A stretch of DNA of 64,000 nucleotides. It comes from Escallonia rubra. Lineage: Eukaryota > Streptophyta > Magnoliopsida > Escalloniales > Escalloniaceae. The stretch lies in contig JAVXUO010000962.1 in the NCBI GenBank assembly GCA_033065855.1, positions 1 through 64,000 on the forward strand. The letters run 5' to 3'. Within the stretch, counting starts at the first letter, position 1. Every line of letters begins with the position of its first letter. The position numbers and the translations under genes were made by a program. The notes beneath the pieces are model-generated. The model did not search any database, had not been told where the DNA came from, and worked only from the letters and a program-made list of their open reading frames with translations. Positions 49,401 to 61,400 of this stretch are shown piece by piece.

Positions 49401-51356
49401 GCGGAGATAGTGTCCCGGAGGAGTCGCCTATTCCGCGGGCCAAGGTAGCATCCCGGAGGAGCCGTCTACCTGGCGAAGGGGAGTCTTCGTGCGGGAGCAC
49501 TTAGAGCTCCCTGGCGAAGATAGTGTCCTGGAGAAGTCGCCTATCCCCGCGGGTGAGTCCTTGTGCCAGAGCACTCGGAGCGCGTCAAGGTAGCATCCCG
49601 GAGGAGCCGTCTACCTGACGGGCCGAGGTAGCATCCCAGAGGATGTCGTCTACTTGGCGAAAGAGGAGTTGAAAAGCTCCCTAGCGGAGATAGTGTCCCG
49701 AAGGAGTCGCATATCCCCGCGGGTGAGTCCTTGTGCCGGAGCACTCGAAGCGCGTCAAAGGTAGCATCTCAGAGGAGCCGTCTACACCTGACGGGCCGAG
49801 GTAGCATCCGGAGGAGCCGTCTACCTGGCAGAAGAGGAGTTGAAAAGCTCCCTGGCAGAGATAGTGTCTTGGAGGAGTCTCATATCCCTGCGGGTGAGCC
49901 CTTGTGTCAGAGCACTCGGAGCGCGTCAAGGTAGCATCCCGGAGGAGTCGTCTACCTGACAGAAAGGGAGTTGAAAAGCTCTGTGGCGGAGATAGTGTCC
50001 CGGAGGAGTCGCCTATCCCTGCAGGTTCTGCGCACTCTGGGGAGTGGGTCGAAGCATGTTTCACGACCAAGGCAAGGTGCGTATGGTGTGGCGAATGAGT
50101 GTGGTGCCCGAGGGGCATGTAACATGATTGTGGCGCATGGGCGTGATGAAGTGAGTAAGGTGCCGGTGGCACGTCTGTGTTAGTGGCGTGGCGCATGGGC
50201 GTGACGGAGTGCGTATAGTGCTGGGGGCCCGGCTGTATCAGCGGCGCACGGGCGCGGTGAACTTTTAAAGTGCGGTGCTCGGACGCCGGCGACGAGGGTC
50301 GCAGAGACGACGTCCGGGCAACGGACGACGAGCGTCGCGAAGTTGGCGCGCGGGCGACGTCCGGACGACGGGCGACGGGGGTCGCGGAGATGACGTCCGG
50401 GCAACGGGCGACGAGCGACAGGGTCGCGGAGTGACGTCCAGGTGACGGACGACGAGGGTCACGGACGATGTAAGGCCCCTTGAAGAGAAGTGAAGGTGTT
50501 AATTAAGTATGGAGGCCAAAGGCCAACCCTTGGGGGAAGGCCAAGGCCAACCTCAAGGGGAGGCCGAGGCCGACCCAAGGGGAAGGGCAAGGCCGTGGCC
50601 GACCCTAAGGGGGAGGCCAAGGCCAATCTCCTTGGGCAAGTTCCATGGCGTGCCGCGGGCGACGTGCGACATGCGACGGTCGCAGCGTGATGAGGCTTTC
50701 CACAAAAAAGGAGGTTCTTAGTGACGAAGTAACATAACAAATTGAGAAGTGCACGTGACTTGAGCGTGCATGCTTTGACCGGTTGTGAGCGTTGAATATT
50801 GAATGTTGCTTGTGCGGATGTGTCATGCAAAATGGGACCCCAGTGGGCCTTTGGGTGCGACCAGAATAGATTGGGAACACAAGGTTAGTAGCAACACTTC
50901 ATGATTGCTAAACTAGGTTATTGAGATTTTCGTAATAACTTGGAGCGACAAATCTCAACAGCCTTGCTTTTATCATCACTAATTAAACGTCACTAACTAC
51001 ATTTACCGAAAGTTGATAACGCTATATAAGGGGAGCCATATGTTTTTCTTTAACAACTCAGATTGCTGCCAAAATTTTTGTTGAACTTAAATGCTGATTT
51101 TTAGCATTCCGAGCAGGTTTGTTTACTCATACTAGCAACAGGGGTCGGTGCCGTATTTGGTGCTACGGTGGAGATTAAGAGAGATTCTCGGGGCATGGAC
51201 AAGATGAATGGAGTGGATGCTGGTGATTATCGATCAGAGATGGGAAAATTTTGCGACATGGCCTATATGTCAGCTGGAATTCTTCTAGTTACATTAATAA
51301 GCTCCGGTGTTTCATCTATCATATCAGCAATTTTCGTATCGAAGAAGCATAATTGA
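46431..51356 (+). CDS. CASP-like (CASPL) four-helix membrane protein
   Basis: CASP-like proteins (DUF588) are plasma-membrane, four-helix scaffolds related to those that build the Casparian strip. Three exons, 46431-46609, 46721-46853 and 51117-51356, join in frame through GT-AG introns to 183 aa, typical for the family. TM1 spans about residues 17-36 and carries the conserved Arg (LGARVVALASLVVSMVIL). TM2 is about 61-85 (VLFAYTVIQIPFEVYYVL). TM3 crosses the exon 2/3 junction and carries the conserved Asp (FYGDQVCLLILATG). TM4 is about 152-178. The short N-terminus and the AYTVIQI motif point to the CASPL4 subgroup (4D-like), from memory. Intron 1 is 111 bp; intron 2 is 4263 bp and holds a GC-rich insertion. 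All key residues are intact. The first ATG after the TATA box is used. Confidence 0.92.
46854..48710. other. First part of CASP-like intron 2
   Basis: Contains TAGGGATGGCAATATGCGG near 47167, a typical outer word of plant hAT-type MITEs. A GGTGGC/GGCAGC low-complexity patch lies at 47410-47780. GGGCTGG/CCAGCCC inverted words near 48035-48110 and 48660 suggest another decayed MITE. No exon of the host gene is missing, since exons 2 and 3 join directly. Confidence 0.55.
49390..50035. repeat. Composite minisatellite, 170-bp unit of 40-bp subunits
   Basis: A roughly 40-bp subunit containing GTAGCATCCCGGAGGAGCCG followed by TCTACCTG, or its variant GATAGTGTCCCGGAGGAGTCGCC, recurs throughout. Subunits are organised into a longer unit that includes GAGTTGAAAAGCTCCCT and GTGCCGGAGCACTCGGAGCG. 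The GTTGAAAAGCTC landmark occurs at about 49668, 49839 and 49970, giving periods of about 171 and 131 bp, so one subunit has been lost from the last copy. Confidence 0.85.
50270..50660. repeat. Two further GC-rich short-unit arrays
   Basis: From 50280 to 50470 a roughly 36-45-bp unit with CGACGAGGGTCGCGGAGA and GACGTCCGGGCAACGG recurs about four or five times. From 50515 to 50640 a GGCCAAGGCCAACC-type unit recurs. Both lie in the same intronic insertion. Confidence 0.8.
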
Positions 51357-52171
51357 CAATAATGTGACAGATTGTTCATCGGGACTGTTTTGTTTTTAGC
51401 TAGAACTTCGGATGTATATGCAGGCTCAATGAACAAGCATAAAATGCATGTTGATTGAGGGTTCACCAATAGATGTAACAAAGATTATAACGAAAATCCG
51501 TTTCGCTTATATAGAGTTTTCCTTCAAATTAAATAGTTGACATGGAGCTTTTCATAATCTCTATGTTTTAAATCCTTTACGGATTTTCCTGATGCTAAAT
51601 TGATCATGCACTGCCCAGAAATAAGCTAAACACTCTAGTAAAAACCTCCCCACCTTTCCTTATCTTTCGTTGTCCTCGCCCCTATGGTGAAGGGTGTCTA
51701 ATTTATCGATGTGATATCTTGGAATCCGCTTACCTTACGACAAAAGATGTATATAGAGTGGAGCATATATATAAACACAAAAGTTACGAATGCTTCAAAT
51801 CTTAGAGATGAATAAGCAAATCTGGCTGATTTAGGTTGCTAAAGGGCTATGGCGACCTCCTAAGCTGGTCAAGGTGGTCGTTTATTTGCCAGTATAGAGT
51901 TAGGCAAATGCAAGATGAAATCATCCTTGATCTCGGCAACTATAGTCACCAACGGCTGACCAAAATAGCTACTTCATTTCTATCGCTATAGAGGTTATTA
52001 GCTATTAATAATATGTAACAATGAAATTTGGCGTCCGTACATCCATCAATATCAACTGTCTTCGCATTTGCTTTTTACATTTTTCCTTGATATTAACCTG
52101 AAGCTTATTGCACGTACAGTTTATGCCAAAATCTCAACAAATAGAACCTATACTACACGCTTTAAAAATGT
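51357..52171. other. 3' flank of the CASP-like gene
   Basis: Presumed 3' UTR, then intergenic AT-rich DNA. No gene. Confidence 0.55.
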
Positions 52172-52607
52172 AACACCCCGAACCTAGGGTTAGGTTTGTT
52201 CCCACAAAATTGCTTTCTACATTAGTACTAGTTTTTCCAAGTGATTATTTTAGGATATTTAGCGACAATTATTATGAGCGGTATCATTAAGGACCTTTAG
52301 AGACAACTTTTTTAATGATTATAAGTTACGATGATGAAGTTGGTTGTTTGATAATTATATCAAATTATTTAGTTAGTTAGCAGCAAGTTAACTTCCTAAT
52401 TGATATTCATTGAAGCTTATAGTGGCGATTAGAGTGAGCAAATTTTATTAGCAACTTTTAGCAACATTTTGAAACGACAATAAGCTACAAAATGAAGCTG
52501 GGCGCATAGACAACTGATGAAAGTGGAAGGGGCGACTTTGGAGGAATTTGAAACTAAATGGATTTATTTTCATTTGGGTTAATCTGGACACAAAATTAGA
52601 TAAAGAC

Positions 52608-52646
<39 letters not shown>

Positions 52647-55600
52647 TGAGAATGAGAAATTTGTGGAGAAAAGATAGCAAGAATGAAAAAAAAAGAAAGA
52701 AATAAATAAACTAAATCAACCTGCATCAAATTGAAAGTGAGAGAAAAAGGGAGAAGATAGAGAGAAATAGTGACGGCAGCCGGCCCCTAAAACGGGCGAC
52801 GCCTCTACCAGATTTGGGCAGCCCCATTTCCAGCCACACATGCAGCCACCGGCGACAACTCTGGTCGCTCCTTCACCGAACACCATCGCACAACACCTCC
52901 GCGACCACCATGCGGTAACCAATGCACCGCTGCCACCGCCATCTGCCGTGCTACCACTGTCTCGGCCAAATCCACAGCCAATCGTGGACTACCAATTGCC
53001 GTTGTGGCCTTCATGACTTCGGCCAATGGCCAATCTCTCCAACACCACAGGCGATCACAATGGATATTCCCTATTCACGATCGCCCCAGCAATTATTTTC
53101 TGCCATCGTTACAACTACCAGACGTGGACAGCCTCCGCGCCGCTGCTGTCATTGCGTCGCAGCCACCACAAGTCTAAATTAATCATCGCTACAGATGTAC
53201 AGTTAGCCAGAAAATGGCCCAACCTCATCACCGATCTTCAACCCCTCCACACCGTCGGAATCTGTAACCATCGGCGACTATCCATTACAAGCCCCCACCG
53301 TGGGTCCTCAATCGAACCGCCTTGCCACCAGGGGCGGAGCCCAAGCATGACCGGGGGGGCCATGGCACCCCCCGCTCACACACATACACCCACCCCAAAG
53401 TTTGAGATTTTTTTAATTGTAGTTATATTTAAAATATTTACTAAAATGCCACCATTTTAATTATTCAATGTATTATATTTCATTTTGTAATGTTTTTTAC
53501 TTTTTGTGCCACCAACAGTCTTTATCTTTTTCGTTCTCTAGTCCATCTTCATTTTTCTAAATTCTAAATTTCCAGATTTTAAAGTAAATACTAATATAGC
53601 TAGGCTAGTTCTTTTTTATTTATTTATATTCTTATAGTGTCTTAACTTATACGTAACTATTGTCATCATACAATTGATATCACACTAATAATACAGATAC
53701 ACAATAAAAGTAAAGTTTCGTTCATGCAAGATTAGTAGTTTGTTGTTGACAAACTTTACAAGTTAAATAAAACATTATAAATTAGTTAAATTATATGATT
53801 ATTAGGCAAATTGAGCAATCTATTTTTCATTTAACGTATTCAATCGTGACCCAAATTCTTTATGTTAGTCATTAAAAAAAAAATTATGACATTTTGGTCC
53901 CCCCGGTTGGACTTCCTGGATCCGCCCCTGCTTGCCACCCAAGCACTGCCCACTATCAAAGGGACATCCTCTGTTCAACATCAACGGCCGTTCGATTGCT
54001 GTTGACGGTGGGATCCATGACTATGGCGTGGAACTGGTTTTGTGGTATTGATAGTGAAACAGGGTTTGGCGGTGGTGTTGTGATTTTGGTGGTAGTGCAG
54101 TGGTTGCCATTTGGCGGCAGTATTGGCGGTGGATGGTGGTTTGTGTGCATAACTGTGGGTGCACGACATTTGTGTGGTTGTCAGGTGTGTAGGCGTGGTT
54201 GTTGTCGGACAATTCCGTGTAATAGGGTATGGACATGGGGCACTATGGTGTGGGTATATATTGGGTGAGGAGTGCGATTGTGTATATCTAGATATGTGGG
54301 TATGTGCAAGTGTTTGTGGGTGGATGGATATGTGAAATTTGGTGGTGTATGTGTGTACGATTGTTGGATGGAGGTCGGTGCAACTGTGTGAATATTGTTG
54401 TGTCTTAGCATGTAAGTGTGTGTGGGCTTTGGAAGGTGAAGTGGTGTGTATAGCAGTATGTGTATTAGTGCGTGCTTAGGATGAATGAATGGTGGGTGCA
54501 TATGTGTGAGGTTGTGCACAAATGGGTATGTGTTTTCTTTGTATTCAAATAGCTTTGTGTGTGCATATGTGCTTGTGCTGTGTGTGTATTTAGTGTGTGC
54601 AGAAGGGGTATGTGTGTATGTGAGTATAGTTTGTTGGCTGGAAACGGAGAAAGCGATTGTACAGTGTGTATGATTTAGCAGTCTCGGGGAAGAAGAAAAT
54701 GGAAAGTGTCCCTATAAATCTATTATTTCCTGGAGTCTAGATCTTGATTTTTCTAAAAGTCATTTCTGCTCTGATTTTGGTTAATTGCAAACCATTAAAC
54801 CTTTTATTCTTGCAAGATCTATGATGTGTAATTTTATTGGATTTTTTTCATGTCCTCAAAGAGCGTGAAATGATTTTATCTGAAAATGGTGTTCTTTATT
54901 TATTAAAAGTAGCAAACTATATTATTTTTCCTTGAAAATTTTACAGTGACCTCTTACAAGCAAGATGTTTGAGTGTCTAAAGTTTTAAGGCTTTTCAGCA
55001 TCGTTTGTCATGTGTACTGAGTACGGTCGTCTTATGAGCCGTTAAGAACCGGAAGGAGTTTTGAATTAAAAAAAAAATGTTTTGTAAAGGACTTTTTGGC
55101 CTGATTTCAGCCTAATACATATATGGATGAGTTTGAAGTATTGTGAAATTATTGCCGGTCATATTGGCTGTTAGGAGAGTATTTTGGCAATTTTTCCATT
55201 CTCGACGGCGGATTTAGTGGTACCATATGCAGGTGTATCCTATGCTTGTATAGGTGTGCATTGTGCATGTATTTGTGAATTGTTTTGACAAAGATTATCC
55301 TGTGAGTGCTATGGGTGCATGTGTGTGCGTCTTTCTCTGAGAAAGTGACATAAAGAAAGAACGGGAGATGTGTATTAGTACGGGTTGTCGAGACGGTACG
55401 GTGTGTTAGTCATTGTCTTGTAGAATTCAAGAGTGGAGTCAGGGAGTTAGAAAAGCTGGATGAGTTGGACGATACGGAGAGAACGAGAATGAAACAAATT
55501 GAGGATTTTAGGATTCACTCTGAGTGAGTTTTGAAAAAAGTGGAGACGGGCACGTATATTGTTGTCCCATTCAAGTGGAGCTTGGAATGGATTGGGCAAT

Positions 55601-55700
55601 TCTTTGGCCAGATGTAGCAAGCAATCAGAGCACAGGATACTAGTATCGAGGAAATGGGTAACATTATGTAAGTGATCTTCCGATCCATCTAGTGTAAATA
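52172..55700 (+). mobile_element. Partial long LTR related to the solo LTR at 38752
   Basis: Begins TGTAACACCCCGA like the solo LTR. It shares TTAGCGAC words early on, a (GA)n leader-like run (52609-52642), a C-rich then G/T-rich tract (52780-54670), and a later GTCGTC...GCCGTTA...CCGG block comparable with the one near 40920 in the solo LTR. I cannot find the GGGTGTTACA-type end before the CACTA element, so it is truncated or interrupted and the right limit is approximate. A hAT-like element is nested in it at 53329-53930. Confidence 0.5.
53329..53930. mobile_element. 602-bp hAT-like non-autonomous element
   Basis: Terminal inverted repeats CAGGGGCGGAGCC and, inverted, CAGGGGCGGATCC lie at the two ends. 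The 8-bp sequence CTTGCCAC flanks both sides exactly (53321-53328 and 53931-53938), the target-site size of the hAT superfamily. The interior is AT-rich and non-coding. It is younger than the LTR segment it sits in. Confidence 0.9.
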
Positions 55701-55968
55701 CAAGTATATGTTATCTGTTTTTGAGAAATCTCCAGTAGTCATAAATGAACTGCTTATAGTTAACTTATTTCGAAAGCACGGATGAGAACTGTTTAGGAAG
55801 TTAATACCGAGTTTATAACATCATTGCATAGATCGTATCCTGATAAATGATTTACGGGGAAAATAGGGAATGACCCCCTCTACTTTACACGTTGTGCGAT
55901 TTGCCCCCCTCCACTTCAAAATTAACCACTAAACCCCCCCACACTTACAGAAATTGGGCACCTTAGAC
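55701..55968. other. Flank between LTR segment and CACTA element
   Basis: AT-rich DNA, then a C-run-rich repeat (CCCCCTC, CCCCCC) at 55870-55945 of a type that recurs in plant intergenic DNA. No gene. Confidence 0.5.
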
Positions 55969-55984
55969 GACTACAAGAAAACAG

Positions 55985-56365
55985 ACTTTTAGCGACGGGT
56001 AAATCCGTCGCTAAAAGCCCAAAATCCGTCGCTAAAGGAATTAGCGACGGATTCACCGTCGCTAAAAATCCCTCGTATAAAAGCCCGTCACTAAAAGTTT
56101 AGCGACGGAATTTTTAAATCCGTCGCTAAATATGTGATTTTTACCGACGGATTTATTATTCATTAGCGACGGAATGTCCGTCGCTAATTATATTTTTAAA
56201 ATTTTAATTTATTTTCTTTTTCGTCCAATTAGCGACGGATTAAATATTTAGCGACGGAATATTCCGTCGCTAAATAGCTTATTTAGCGACGGAATATTCC
56301 GTCGCTAAATATTTAATTGAAAGGAATATTTTAGCGACGGAATAAATCCGTCGCCAAAAGTCAAT
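55985..56365. repeat. CACTA subterminal repeats
   Basis: More than fifteen copies of AGCGACGG or CCGTCGCT in both orientations within 380 bp. Two identical 30-bp perfect palindromes, centred on GGAATATTCC, lie at 56246-56275 and 56281-56310, 35 bp apart. In En/Spm such motifs bind the TNPA-type protein. Confidence 0.9.
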
Positions 56366-56619
56366 ATTTTTTTAAAATTTTTTTTTTTATTTTTCAATTA
56401 CCTAAACCTGTACAGAAATACAATTCTCAACAACAACGCGCAATAAGCGAAATACAGAAAAAAAATATATAATCAATTAGAAAAAATATTTATTATAAAA
56501 GAAACTAATACATGTACAAGCCGGGAACCAGAGATAGCCGGTTAGGAGAGGGGAGAATAGTACAACCCGGGCGCGGGGGGGGGGGGGGGAAGCTAGGAAC
56601 GGGCATGGGAAGGGGCTCA
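56366..56619. other. 3' untranslated side of the CACTA TNP1-like gene
   Basis: T/A-rich tract, then a poly-G/C run at about 56574-56589 just beyond the TNP1-like stop codon. No gene. Confidence 0.6.
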
Positions 56620-58263
56620 TCAGGGGTTCCCGAGTCCCGGATCTGGATCCTGCTGAACCGGGGCCGGGGCGGCTGGTCCAGCAGTGCCCTGCTCCCTCAT
56701 CATCCGGCACACCACTGTAGCAATGCGCTGGATATCCTCCTCGTGCAACTGAGGCCGAGGAGCCGGTGTCTGTGGAGGGGCAGCAGGGGGTGAGGACGCT
56801 CCTATCACGGCACGAGGAGTCGTGCTAGGCAGGCCGCGTATGCGGCCTTTCGGCCGATTCACGACCTCCGGCGTATCCAGCCATCGCTTCAACCCCCCAG
56901 TACTCGCAGCCGTACTAGTGGACGCTGATGGCTGTCCGGACTGCTGCTCGGACCCCCTTAGCTGTTCATACGAGGCCTGCAAAAATAGTGGTTTAACGAT
57001 ATGTTATGGCATTAATTAACGAAACAGACATCGAGGATAGAAAGAAACAGATTAACTTAAATAAATTGACTCACATCGATCCGCCGGGCAATATCTGAAA
57101 TATAGTCGCCCGCCTGGTGCGTCTCGTCCTTGTCCTTCTTCCGCACGTGCGTCTGAGTATAGGTCAGAGCTATGACCTCATCCTCCTCTAGATCCGGGTG
57201 CTCGACCGCGTTCATATGTCGGACGATGTCGTGTGGCACCGACCCCCCCGTGTGCGTCGGATCTCTGTTCTGTCTGTTCTGAGCCCCGCTCTTACTCTTG
57301 GCGTCCCAACCTGGATCCGCAGCCCACCGATCTATCATCTCCCCCCATACACGGTGAGATATCCAATGTGGGGGATATTTCGTCATGTCCGTCATCGGGG
57401 CACCCGCGGGCAGCGCCCTCTTCGCCCGGTCCCGTGCATCGTGGAGCCATCGGCGGTAATTCTTGCCGATGTAATTAAAGAAAGCCTGCTGCCCCAGTCC
57501 CTGCTGCTCAGGCGTATCAAACGTGAACCCCTCCTGTAATGCATTCAATAACACAAATTAACAACATAAAACAAACTGTAATTTAACATTTACTAACGCT
57601 GAAAAAAATACTTCACCGTACCAGCCACTCCTCCCATAGGGCCTCCCTCGCAGCGGCATCCCATTCCTTCCAGTACAGGCGTGGCTCGAAGAATCGGCCC
57701 TTCACAAGAACGCCGATCTTCGTCCTCGCCATATTCTCCAGGATCCTGCCAAATAAGTAATTAAATTAATTAATACAGTTCAAATATAAATTAACACCCA
57801 AAATTTTTAGGCATAAGGCATGAGGTGATATTTTTAGTACTTACAGGCCCTCCTGCGTGAGCGTAACGCTCTGTTTACGCTGGGGGTCGATGCGTACCCC
57901 GCGTGTCGGACCACGGCCTCGTCGAGATCCTACAAAACACAGACATTAATACAGTTCAAATATAAGGCTAGCGAAAATGTAGGAAACACCGTTATCAACT
58001 ATACCTGAGGTAGAACCCACGGAAGATGGAGACGGCTGGGGCGACGGCGATGGCTGGGGCGACGGCGATGGCTGGGGCGACGGTGACGGCGACAGCTGGG
58101 GCTGGGCCCCCGATGGCTGTCCGCGATCACTCTGTGCCTCGTCATCAGTAGGCAATGACGAGGTGGGACTAATCGGGGAGGAAGCAGCTCGGCGTCCAGC
58201 CCGGCCACGAATAGCCCGTATCCTATCCATATCTGACTTCATATAGATTATATACAAAGACAT
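56620..58263 (-). CDS. TNP1/Transposase_24-like protein of the CACTA element
   Basis: Second CACTA protein, presumed to bind the element's ends and assist transposition. Five exons, 58263-58005, 57929-57845, 57745-57622, 57533-57075 and 56976-56620, join in frame via GT-AG introns to 427 aa. Exon 1 encodes a low-complexity Ser/Pro-rich stretch with repeated SPSPQP units from an 18-bp DNA repeat (58030-58085). Exon 4 carries the Plant transposase (Ptta/En/Spm, PF03004) signature: RRWLHDARDRAKR, then YPPHWISHRVWGEMIDRW, then SGAQNRQNRDPTHTGGS. The last exon ends in a Pro-rich segment. The first in-frame ATG is at 58263, with a possible alternative at 58230 (MDRIRAIRG). No disabling mutation is visible. 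Exon edges are by eye. Confidence 0.82.
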
Positions 58264-58406
58264 TAACACGTGAAAAACAATAATTTAGGCATAAATCATC
58301 ATCGGCACTATATATATATATATGAACGAATGTGCAAAAACACATCAATAAACACCAAGTTCTAAAATGTTACTACATTTTTCCCGTGATGTTACAACAT
58401 TACAAG

Positions 58407-61400
58407 TCAATCATTTTCAGTTTGCGAATCATCTTCATCACTATCCTCGTCGCCCTCTTCTTCGTGGGACTCGTCGTCCTCTTCATCTTCTAATTCATCC
58501 TCTTCATCAGTAGACTCGGTCACATCATCTCCAACACTTTCAACATCTTCCGCGTCATCATATACGACTTCTTCTCCCACAAGAAGTGTTGTTGGAAGAG
58601 GAAGATCGTCCTCCTCGTTGTTGACCTCAACAGGGAACAAGACACGTGGTTGGTCGGCTTGAAAGGAGTCTAGCTCACTGTCATATGTCACGGGCAATTT
58701 CTTGGACTTGATAGTTGTATACCAATGAGATTTGGGATTGGCGACGTCCTCCGCGTAAAAGACTTGTACAGCTTGACTAGCAAACACAAAGGGCTCGTCT
58801 GATGCAAGTCTTGACTTGACATTGACATCTACAATCCCTTGAGAGCTAACACGGATTCCTCTGCTGCATGTGACATCGAACCACGTACACTTGAACATTA
58901 CCAGGCGGTTTTGGGAACCCAGATATGTTAGCTCAACAATCTCATCTAACTCTCCGTAAAAATCCATGCAATTCTCGGCATAACAGTCGCCGTTGACCAA
59001 GACTCCACTGTTTTGGGTTTGTTTTGTTCGGTCATCATCTTTTACGTTAAACCTAAACCCGTTGATGATATAACCTCCGTAACAGGATGTTTGTTTGTTA
59101 GGGCCTTCGGCTAGTAATTTCAAGCAGGAGGCCACTGGTCTATCCATTGACTGAACCTATTGTAGATGACGGTAAACATTAAGGATAAATCAGTATACTA
59201 ATTGGCCACAGAACTGTATATAACACATAATATAATTTCGTTAAATAATCTTACACGATTTTTAAACCACTGTACAAATTGTAATTTCGGGTTAGATTCA
59301 AGTCCAGCGGGATCAGTGATTAAAGATTCCGCATCGAACTCACTGCAAACCAATATGCATCTAACTCGCTTAACACACTTTCAATTATGTACATCAATGT
59401 AAGTGAATTAAGACTTTAACTTACTCAACGAATGCCGAAACTTCATCGCAATTTAGAAGGGCATATATTGTTGCAGCACTGTACTCTTCATCTGTTAGCC
59501 ATCGAGTATACGTTCGGCCGAACGGACTACCTGACTGCTTGAATATTGACAATTGCCCTTCCAAATTTGTGCTTGCTCCGGGATCATTTCGGCCTAGTTG
59601 ATTTAACCTTGTACCAACATCCGAACCGAAATATTGACTACAAAAGTTTACAAGTTCTTCCATTACGTAAGCCTCCGCAATTGAGCCCTCAACCCGAGCC
59701 TTATTACGGACTTTTTTCTTTAAATGGAACATGAACCTAGAAGTTTAGGGAATCGAGTTAGGTGGAATATCAATGATAACAGATGTCGCATTAAGTGTAA
59801 ACGAACAACTGTAACAATTTAAGGATTACCTCTCGAAGGGATACATCCACCGATATTGCACGGGTCCACCCATTTTAGCTTCATATGCCAAGTGAACAGG
59901 CAGATGCTCCATTGAATCAAAGAACGAAGGTGGGAAGATTTTCTCCAGCTTGCAAATCGTCACCACAATGTTCTTCTCAAGCACTTCCATGTTACTCACC
60001 CGGATCGTAGAAGAGCATATATCTCGAAAGAAATGAGATAATTCAGTCAAAGTCTCGCAAACAACCCGTGGCAACAGTCCCCGGAAGGCAATAGGAATGA
60101 ATCTCTCCATGAATACGTGGCAGTCGTGACTCTTCATCCCTTGGAACTTGCATTCCGAAACATTGCAACAACGAGATATGTTGGACGCAAACCCATCCGG
60201 AAGCTTCAAATTCTTAACCCACTGACAGACCTTCTCCACTTGTTTCTTGTCTAGACAGTAAGGTGCTTTCGGAAGTATGGTCCTCCCACTGACTGTCCGA
60301 GGATGCAATTCACGGCGTACACCCAACTGTTGTAGATCCCTTCTCGCTTTAAGGTGATCTTTCGATTTGCCCTTGAAATTCATCACTGTGTTGAACACAT
60401 TATCAAAAACGTTCTTCTCAATATGCATCACATCCATGTTGTTTCGGATAACGAGCGTCCTCCAGTAGGCTAACTCCCAGAAGATACAAAATTTTCTCCA
60501 GTTGTGCTCTTTCCCGAACCCTGCAATCTTCTGATCCGGCACACCCTTACCGTGTGGTATGTCAGTATCAAGTGCCTCCAGGTGTGAGAGTACTTCTTCA
60601 CCAGATGGGTAGTCCAGCGTGACAACCTCACGCTCGATTGTCCCGTCAAATTTATCCTTCTGCCTACGAAACTGATGGCCCGGTGGCAAAAGCTTACGGT
60701 GACATCCGAACCACGAGGCCTTTCCGCCGTGCTTTAACGTATGACCGGGGTTCACGCCCATACAAGCAGGGCATGCTAGCTTCCCATGTGTGCTCCAGCC
60801 ACACGTCATTCCCAATGCGGGGAAATCATGTATAGTCCACATCAAAGCAGCCCTCATCTGAAAATTTTGTTTAAGGGATGCATCATATGTTTCGACTCCA
60901 TGATTCCATAATTGTTTTAACTCATCAATCAACGGCCTTAAATACACATCTATGTCCTTACCGGGACTCTTCGGCCCCGGAATAAGCAACGACAAGAACA
61001 TATACGGCTTCTTCATGCACATGCCTGGTGGAAGGTTGTAAGGGACAATAATAACAGGCCAACAGGAGTAAGGCGTGGTAGACTGACCGAAAGGGTTGAA
61101 CCCATCGGTTGCCAGACCAAGTCTAACATTCCGAACTTCCTGAGCAAAAACTGGATGCCTGCGGTCAAACTCCTTCCACGCCTCTCCATCAGCTGGGTGG
61201 GTCAGCACATCGGCATCGTTGCTGCGAGTCTCACGGTGAGCCCTCATATGTTCAGCCGTACTGGAGGAGTAGTACATTCTCTGAAGCCGTGGTGTGACCG
61301 GGAAATATCGCAATATCTTCCATGCAATGTTTTTCTTCTTCCCTTTGTCCGGTTTGTACCTCGAATGATCACACACTGGACATAATGACAAATCCTTATT

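Larger units (their letters stand above)
48711..50893. mobile_element. GC-rich repetitive insertion in the CASP-like intron
   Basis: About 2.2 kb, much richer in GC than its surroundings, flanked by a perfect 20-bp direct repeat (starting ACACTTCATGATTGC) at 48686-48705 and 50894-50913, followed on both sides by one mismatch and AGGT. It looks like an insertion with an unusually long target-site duplication, or a segment captured between two short repeats. I find no transposase, RT, terminal inverted repeats or poly-A tail. Open frames here follow the repeats and base composition and are not convincing genes. Confidence 0.6.

Noticed and set aside
49681..50196. 171-codon minus-strand ORF and other long frames between 48560 and 50880
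   Set aside because: They follow the GC-rich tandem repeats, repeat the same peptide words and overlap one another on both strands.
53026..53460. 144-codon plus-strand ORF
   Set aside because: Lies in the C-rich part of the partial LTR and runs across the left end of the nested hAT-like element, so it is not a conserved gene.
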